A stretch of 9,375 bases of DNA from Acidiferrobacteraceae bacterium (GTDB taxonomy: Bacteria; Pseudomonadota; Gammaproteobacteria; Acidiferrobacterales; Acidiferrobacteraceae). Of the stretch, positions 6,567 to 9,375 are shown in pieces. Below the pieces are notes generated by a model. That model did not search any database and was not told where the DNA came from. It was given only the letters and a program-made list of their open reading frames with translations. Position 1 is the stretch's first letter; each line of letters opens with the position of its first letter. Position numbers and translations under genes: made by a program. The stretch covers positions 1 to 9,375 of the forward strand of contig DAHWKH010000190.1 of assembly GCA_027343725.1 (NCBI GenBank), in the 5' to 3' direction.

Positions 6567-7630
6567 GCGAGCACCGCGCGCGGCAGTTGCAGGGTCGCGC
6601 AGTGCAGGCTTCCGCGCTGCGCGATCAGGGTCAGGCAGGGGATGCCGATGACGTCGCGCCCCGGGAAGCAGGCGGCGAGCGTCGCGAGCGCCTCGTGATC
6701 GGCGCGATCGTCGTAGGTCGGAACGAGCACGGCGCCGTTTACGATCAAAAAATTGGCGTAGGTGGCCGGCAGGCGTTCGCCGTCGTCCGCGAGTCGGGCG
6801 CGCGGCCAGGGGAGGGGCACGAGGCGATACGGGGATCCCGAGCGGGTCCGGAGGCCGGCGAGCTCGGCCTCCATGGCCTTCAGCTCCGCGTAGTGTTCGT
6901 CATCCTCGAAGGGGCAGGCGCAATAGGCGATGGTGTGGTCATCGCAAAAGCGCGCCAGGGTGTCGATGTGGCCGTCGGTGTCATCACCGGCGAGATAGCC
7001 ATGTCGCAGCCACAGCAGACGATCGGCGCCGAGGCGCGTCTTCAGTGTCTCTTCGATCTCCGCGCGCGTCAGACGCGGGTTGCGGCTCGGCGCGAGCAGG
7101 CAGCGTTCGGTCAAGAGCAGGGTCCCGGCGCCGTCGGATTCCACGCTCCCGCCCTCGAGCACGAAATCCACGCTCTGGAACGCGGTCGCGCCGAAGGCGC
7201 CGTCATCGCGCAGGCTGCGGCTGAGGGCATCGTCGCGCGCGCTCGGGTATTTGCCGCCCCAACCGTTGAACCGGAAATCGAGCAGCAGGGGTCCGTCGGC
7301 CATGTCGACGGCCAGCGGACCGTGGTCGCGCACGAAGACATCGTCCGAGGGCGCGACCACGATGCGCATCCGATCGTGGGGGACACCGGCGGCCGTGAGG
7401 AGCCGCTCCACGTGGTCTGCGTGCGCGCGGTCATAGGCGCAGACGAGAACGGGCTCGTAGCGGCTGATGGCGGCGGCGATGCGCACGAATTGCGGATCGG
7501 CGCTGGCCAGAACCGGGGCCCAATCCCCGAAGGCGTGCGGCCAGGTGAGCATCACGGCCGACTGCTCCTCCCACTCGGCGGGGAAGCGCAGCGCGCGCAC
7601 CGGGGCATCCTGACGGCGGATGGGTATCAT
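6563..7630 (-). CDS. aguA: agmatine deiminase (guanidine-modifying superfamily)
   Basis: Converts agmatine to N-carbamoylputrescine and ammonia, the first step of the arginine decarboxylase-dependent putrescine route. The protein has 355 aa, usual for the family. Visible active-site elements are Asp102 in VRDHGP, the NGWGGKY segment at 122-128, Glu159 in LEGGSVE, His221 in DDTDGHIDTLARF and the nucleophile Cys344 in RGSLHCATLQLP near the C terminus. The Cys motif reads QRGSLHC where many members have GGG(N/S)(I/L)HC, a mild variation. The ATG at 7630 has AGAGGA 6 nt upstream. It follows the esterase gene by 26 nt and overlaps aguB by 4 nt, so the two pathway enzymes are made together. No arginine decarboxylase gene is in the window; agmatine may come from elsewhere on the chromosome or from uptake. 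Confidence 0.95.
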   Translation of the reverse strand: MIPIRRQDAPVRALRFPAEWEEQSAVMLTWPHAFGDWAPVLASADPQFVRIAAAISRYEPVLVCAYDRAHADHVERLLTAAGVPHDRMRIVVAPSDDVFVRDHGPLAVDMADGPLLLDFRFNGWGGKYPSARDDALSRSLRDDGAFGATAFQSVDFVLEGGSVESDGAGTLLLTERCLLAPSRNPRLTRAEIEETLKTRLGADRLLWLRHGYLAGDDTDGHIDTLARFCDDHTIAYCACPFEDDEHYAELKAMEAELAGLRTRSGSPYRLVPLPWPRARLADDGERLPATYANFLIVNGAVLVPTYDDRADHEALATLAACFPGRDVIGIPCLTLIAQRGSLHCATLQLPRAVLA

Positions 7631-7656
7631 GGCGGATCCTCTTCGGGACTCGGATC

Positions 7657-8364
7657 TTAGACGCTTGTCGCGCCCGCGCCAAGCGCGCCCGCCGAGAAGA
7701 CGCCGGTGAGGAATCGCGCCAGCGCCTCGACCTCGCGATCGCAGACGCCGTGCCCCAGGCCCTCGTAGGTGTGGAGCGTCGCCGGGACCCCGGCGTGCTT
7801 CAGGACCGCGAGCGTTTTGACGGCGAAGGCATAAGGCAGGGTCAGGTCCTCGGTGCCGTGGGCGAGGAAGACGGGTGTGCCGCGGTTGGCCGCGGGCAGA
7901 TCCTCGGCCAAGCGGTTGGCGAGCGGCAGGTAGGTCGAGAGACCGACCGCGGCCGCAAGCCGCGAAGGACCCGTGAGGGCCGTGTGCAACGCGATCGCGC
8001 CGCCTTGCGAAAAGCCCCCGAGGACGATGCGTTCCGGCGGGATGCCGCGGCGGCTTTCGTGGGTGATGAGCCCCGAGACCGCCTCGAGGGCGCGGCGGAT
8101 GCCGATCTCGTCCTGGGGATCCTCGGGGCGCGTCCCGTAGAGGTCGAACCAGGCCGGCATCGACAGCCCGGCGTTCAAGGCGACCGCGCGCACCGGGGCG
8201 TGGGGGAAGACGAAGCGCAAAGGACTGGGACTCACGCCCGCGAGCGTCTCGGCGAAGACCGCGAAGTCCGCGCCGTCGGCCCCCAGGCCGTGGAGCCAGA
8301 TGATCGTCGCTTCGGGGTGCGGACCGGTCGTGAACTCGAGCGCCGGGCGTTCAAAAAAACTCAT
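7657..8364 (-). CDS. carboxylesterase of the phospholipase/carboxylesterase (acyl-protein thioesterase-like) family
   Basis: An alpha/beta hydrolase of 235 aa, slightly longer than the roughly 220-aa bacterial carboxylesterases of this family. IIWLHGLGADGADF (21-34) supplies the oxyanion-hole region, GGFSQGGAIALH the nucleophile elbow with Ser119, HGTEDLTLPY the acid Asp173, and GLGHGVCDREV the catalytic His205. FVFPHAP and PAWFDLYG are further family signatures. There is no signal peptide, so it should be cytoplasmic. The natural substrate is unknown; relatives hydrolyse short acyl esters or lysophospholipids in vitro. It is the first gene of the operon with aguA, aguB and the rRNA methyltransferase. 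No ribosome binding site precedes the ATG, while a perfect TATAAT lies only 7 nt upstream, so the mRNA may be leaderless. Confidence 0.9.
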   Translation of the reverse strand: MSFFERPALEFTTGPHPEATIIWLHGLGADGADFAVFAETLAGVSPSPLRFVFPHAPVRAVALNAGLSMPAWFDLYGTRPEDPQDEIGIRRALEAVSGLITHESRRGIPPERIVLGGFSQGGAIALHTALTGPSRLAAAVGLSTYLPLANRLAEDLPAANRGTPVFLAHGTEDLTLPYAFAVKTLAVLKHAGVPATLHTYEGLGHGVCDREVEALARFLTGVFSAGALGAGATSV

Positions 8365-8371
8365 GCCGGGG

Positions 8372-8377
8372 ATTATA
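8372..8377 (-). promoter_or_regulatory. perfect -10 hexamer of a candidate operon promoter
   Basis: TATAAT on the minus strand, 7 nt before the esterase ATG at 8364. The predicted start of transcription falls on or one base before the A of the ATG. The -35 region is weak: TTCATG at 8396-8401 with an 18-nt spacer matches only partly. Confidence 0.5.
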
Positions 8378-8415
8378 GCGGGCCGCGGGGCGCGACATGA
8401 AGCCCTCGCTCCGAC

Positions 8416-8625
8416 TCACGGGGCGGGGGGCTTGCGTCCGAGACGATCGGCGCGCAGCGCGGGCGGGAGGGCGAGCGCGATGCGCGCGGTGGTGGGCCCG
8501 GTCGCGGCCACCACGATTTCGATCGGGCCATGGGCGAAGAGCGCACCGGCGCTCATCCCCGGATCGACGTCGGGGTCGAGCGTGATGAGGATGCGCTCCC
8601 CGGTTTTGCGGCTGATCATGAGCAC
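8416..8625 (-). CDS. small CsrA-family RNA-binding regulator, RsmN/RsmF-like, with inserted segment
   Basis: From the GTG at 8625 the protein has 69 aa and begins MLMISRKTGERILI, matching the CsrA opening MLILTR-x-x-GE. Arg6 and the later pattern TARIALALPPALRADR align with the CsrA segment VRIGVNAPKEVSVHR, which places Arg61 on the key RNA-binding Arg44 of CsrA. Between the two halves lie about 17 additional residues (roughly 15-33, TLDPDVDPG onward). Pseudomonas aeruginosa RsmN/RsmF, recalled from memory, has an insertion of almost the same size at the same place: Arg8 to Arg49 is 41 residues there, Arg6 to Arg48 is 42 here. CsrA-family proteins bind GGA in mRNA leaders and sRNAs as dimers. 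No good ribosome binding site is seen; alternative starts are ATG 8619 and TTG 8667 (14 extra residues). It lies 51 nt upstream of the esterase gene. The C-terminal part is diverged, so function needs proof. Confidence 0.68.
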   Translation of the reverse strand: MLMISRKTGERILITLDPDVDPGMSAGALFAHGPIEIVVAATGPTTARIALALPPALRADRLGRKPPAP

Positions 8626-8654
8626 GGGCGTACCGATGGGACGGTTTGTGCGCA

Positions 8655-8683
8655 GTTGTAGCGGCAATCCGCGCGCGCGTCGA
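8655..8683 (-). promoter_or_regulatory. weak promoter candidate for the CsrA-like gene
   Basis: On the minus strand TCGACG (8683-8678, 4 of 6) and TACAAC (8660-8655, 4 of 6) are separated by 17 nt. Transcription would begin about 24 nt before GTG 8625, which would exclude the TTG 8667 start. Only suggestive. Confidence 0.25.
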
Positions 8684-8714
8684 TAGCCGATCGGCGACAG
8701 GGCGGGCGCGGGCG

Positions 8715-8743
8715 TTTACAGCGCGGCGCAAATGCGTTTGAAT
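8715..8743 (+). promoter_or_regulatory. sigma70-type promoter candidate for the DUF1015 gene
   Basis: TTTACA (8715-8720, 5 of 6) and TTGAAT (8738-8743, 4 of 6) have the optimal 17-nt spacer. The start would be near 8750, leaving a leader of about 20 nt that contains the GGGGA site at 8760-8764. Confidence 0.45.
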
Positions 8744-8769
8744 GGCGCCTCGTTTGTCCGGGGATTTCC

Positions 8770-9375
8770 ATGTCACTGATCCGTCCTTTCCGGGCCTTGC
8801 GCCCCGATCCCGCGCGCGCGGCCGAGGTCCTGGCCCCTCCTTATGATGTCGTGAACAGCGCCGAGGCCCGCGCGGCCGTCATCGGGCGGCCGTTGAGCTT
8901 TTTGCATGTCTCGCGGGCCGAGGTCGACCTGCCGGAGTCCCCGCCGCCCGCGGACGCGGCCGTGTTCCGGCAGGCGGCCGCCAATTGGCAGGCGCTGCGC
9001 GCAGGCGTCCTGACGCAGGACCGGGATCCGTCGTACTACGTCTATGAAATGACGATGGATGGGCATCGCCAGACGGGGCTCGTCGCCACCGCCGCGGTCG
9101 CGGCCTACGAGAGGGGGCGTATTCAGCGTCACGAGTTGACGCGCCCGGACAAGGAGCGCGACCGGGCGCGCCACATCGAGGCCGTGAACGCCCAGACTGG
9201 CCCGGCCCTGCTCACCTACCGCGCCGACGCCGGGATCCGCGCGCTCTTGGCCGCGGCCGCCTCCGGCCCGGCGCTCATCGATGCGACGCTCGCCGGCGTG
9301 CGCCACCGGCTCTGGGCGGTCGCCGAGCCGGCGGCGGTGTCGGCGTTGACCGAGGCCTACGAAGGCCTCGCGCGG
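8770..9375 (+). CDS. DUF1015 family protein, 3'-truncated by the window end
   Basis: The ATG at 8770 opens a frame with no stop through 9375 (202 codons), preceded by GGGGA (8760-8764) at 5 nt. The N-terminal MSLIRPFRALRPDP, then VLAPPYDVVNSAEARA and SFLHVSRAEVDLP, followed by YYVYEMTMDGHRQTGLVA and IQRHELTRPDKERDR, is the ordered motif set of the DUF1015 family (COG4198 as I recall). Members are about 400 aa, so roughly half is visible. The biochemical function of the family is not established, so none is assigned. No signal peptide or membrane segment is seen. It is divergent from the CsrA-like gene, sharing a 144-nt control region. Codon use resembles the neighbours. Confidence 0.88.
   Translation, partial: MSLIRPFRALRPDPARAAEVLAPPYDVVNSAEARAAVIGRPLSFLHVSRAEVDLPESPPPADAAVFRQAAANWQALRAGVLTQDRDPSYYVYEMTMDGHRQTGLVATAAVAAYERGRIQRHELTRPDKERDRARHIEAVNAQTGPALLTYRADAGIRALLAAAASGPALIDATLAGVRHRLWAVAEPAAVSALTEAYEGLAR

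Noticed and set aside
6587..7660. Plus-strand open frame of 357 codons opposite aguA
   Set aside because: Mirror frame of aguA caused by high GC; no motifs and no plausible ribosome binding site.
8669..8680. Run of alternating GC dinucleotides
   Set aside because: Short and consistent with local base composition; no evidence of a functional repeat.
8351..8776. Minus-strand 141-codon frame covering the CsrA-like gene in another frame
   Set aside because: Product is Arg/Pro/His-rich without motifs; the frame at 8416-8625 carries the CsrA pattern instead.
8773..9306. Minus-strand open frame opposite the DUF1015 gene
   Set aside because: Low-complexity Arg/Gly-rich translation; the plus-strand frame has clear family motifs.

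Overview
The window reads as ordinary chromosomal DNA of a GC-rich proteobacterium. A gammaproteobacterium is most likely: it has a type II citrate synthase, a periplasmic S13 D,D-peptidase, an RsmB/NOP methyltransferase with the proteobacterial N-terminal pattern, a two-step agmatine-to-putrescine pathway, and what looks like an RsmN/RsmF-type member of the CsrA family. The genus cannot be fixed from sequence alone. I see no mobile element, tRNA, rRNA, CRISPR array or phage gene. Genes are packed tightly and share a strong G/C bias at third codon positions.

Layout. Positions 1-2723 (+) carry dacB, possibly cut at its 5' end, followed after 11 nt by gltA. gltA meets a minus-strand DAHP synthase gene head-on at 2720-2723; both stop codons lie in one CTAG palindrome. 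The DAHP synthase gene and a plus-strand cold-shock protein gene (4157-4360) diverge from a 297-nt control region with a promoter candidate for each side and several small RNA-structure candidates. A strong bidirectional hairpin terminator (4373-4402) separates the cold-shock gene from a minus-strand operon that runs 8364 to 4438: esterase, aguA, aguB, RsmB/NOP rRNA methyltransferase. The last three genes are joined by 4-nt start/stop overlaps (GTGA and TTGA). Upstream lies a small minus-strand gene (8416-8625) that looks like an RsmN/RsmF-type RNA-binding regulator. A divergent plus-strand DUF1015 gene starts at 8770 and runs off the window.

How the genes work together. aguA and aguB convert agmatine to N-carbamoylputrescine and then to putrescine, CO2 and ammonia. 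Their coupling to an rRNA cytosine-5 methyltransferase suggests joint expression of polyamine supply and ribosome maturation. gltA and the DAHP synthase gene are the entry enzymes of the TCA cycle and the shikimate pathway. The most interesting items are the small CsrA-family gene with a roughly 17-residue insertion, and a DAHP synthase leader that carries GGA in a hairpin loop plus a second GGA in the Shine-Dalgarno sequence, the arrangement that CsrA-family proteins bind. No wholly new multi-gene system is evident.
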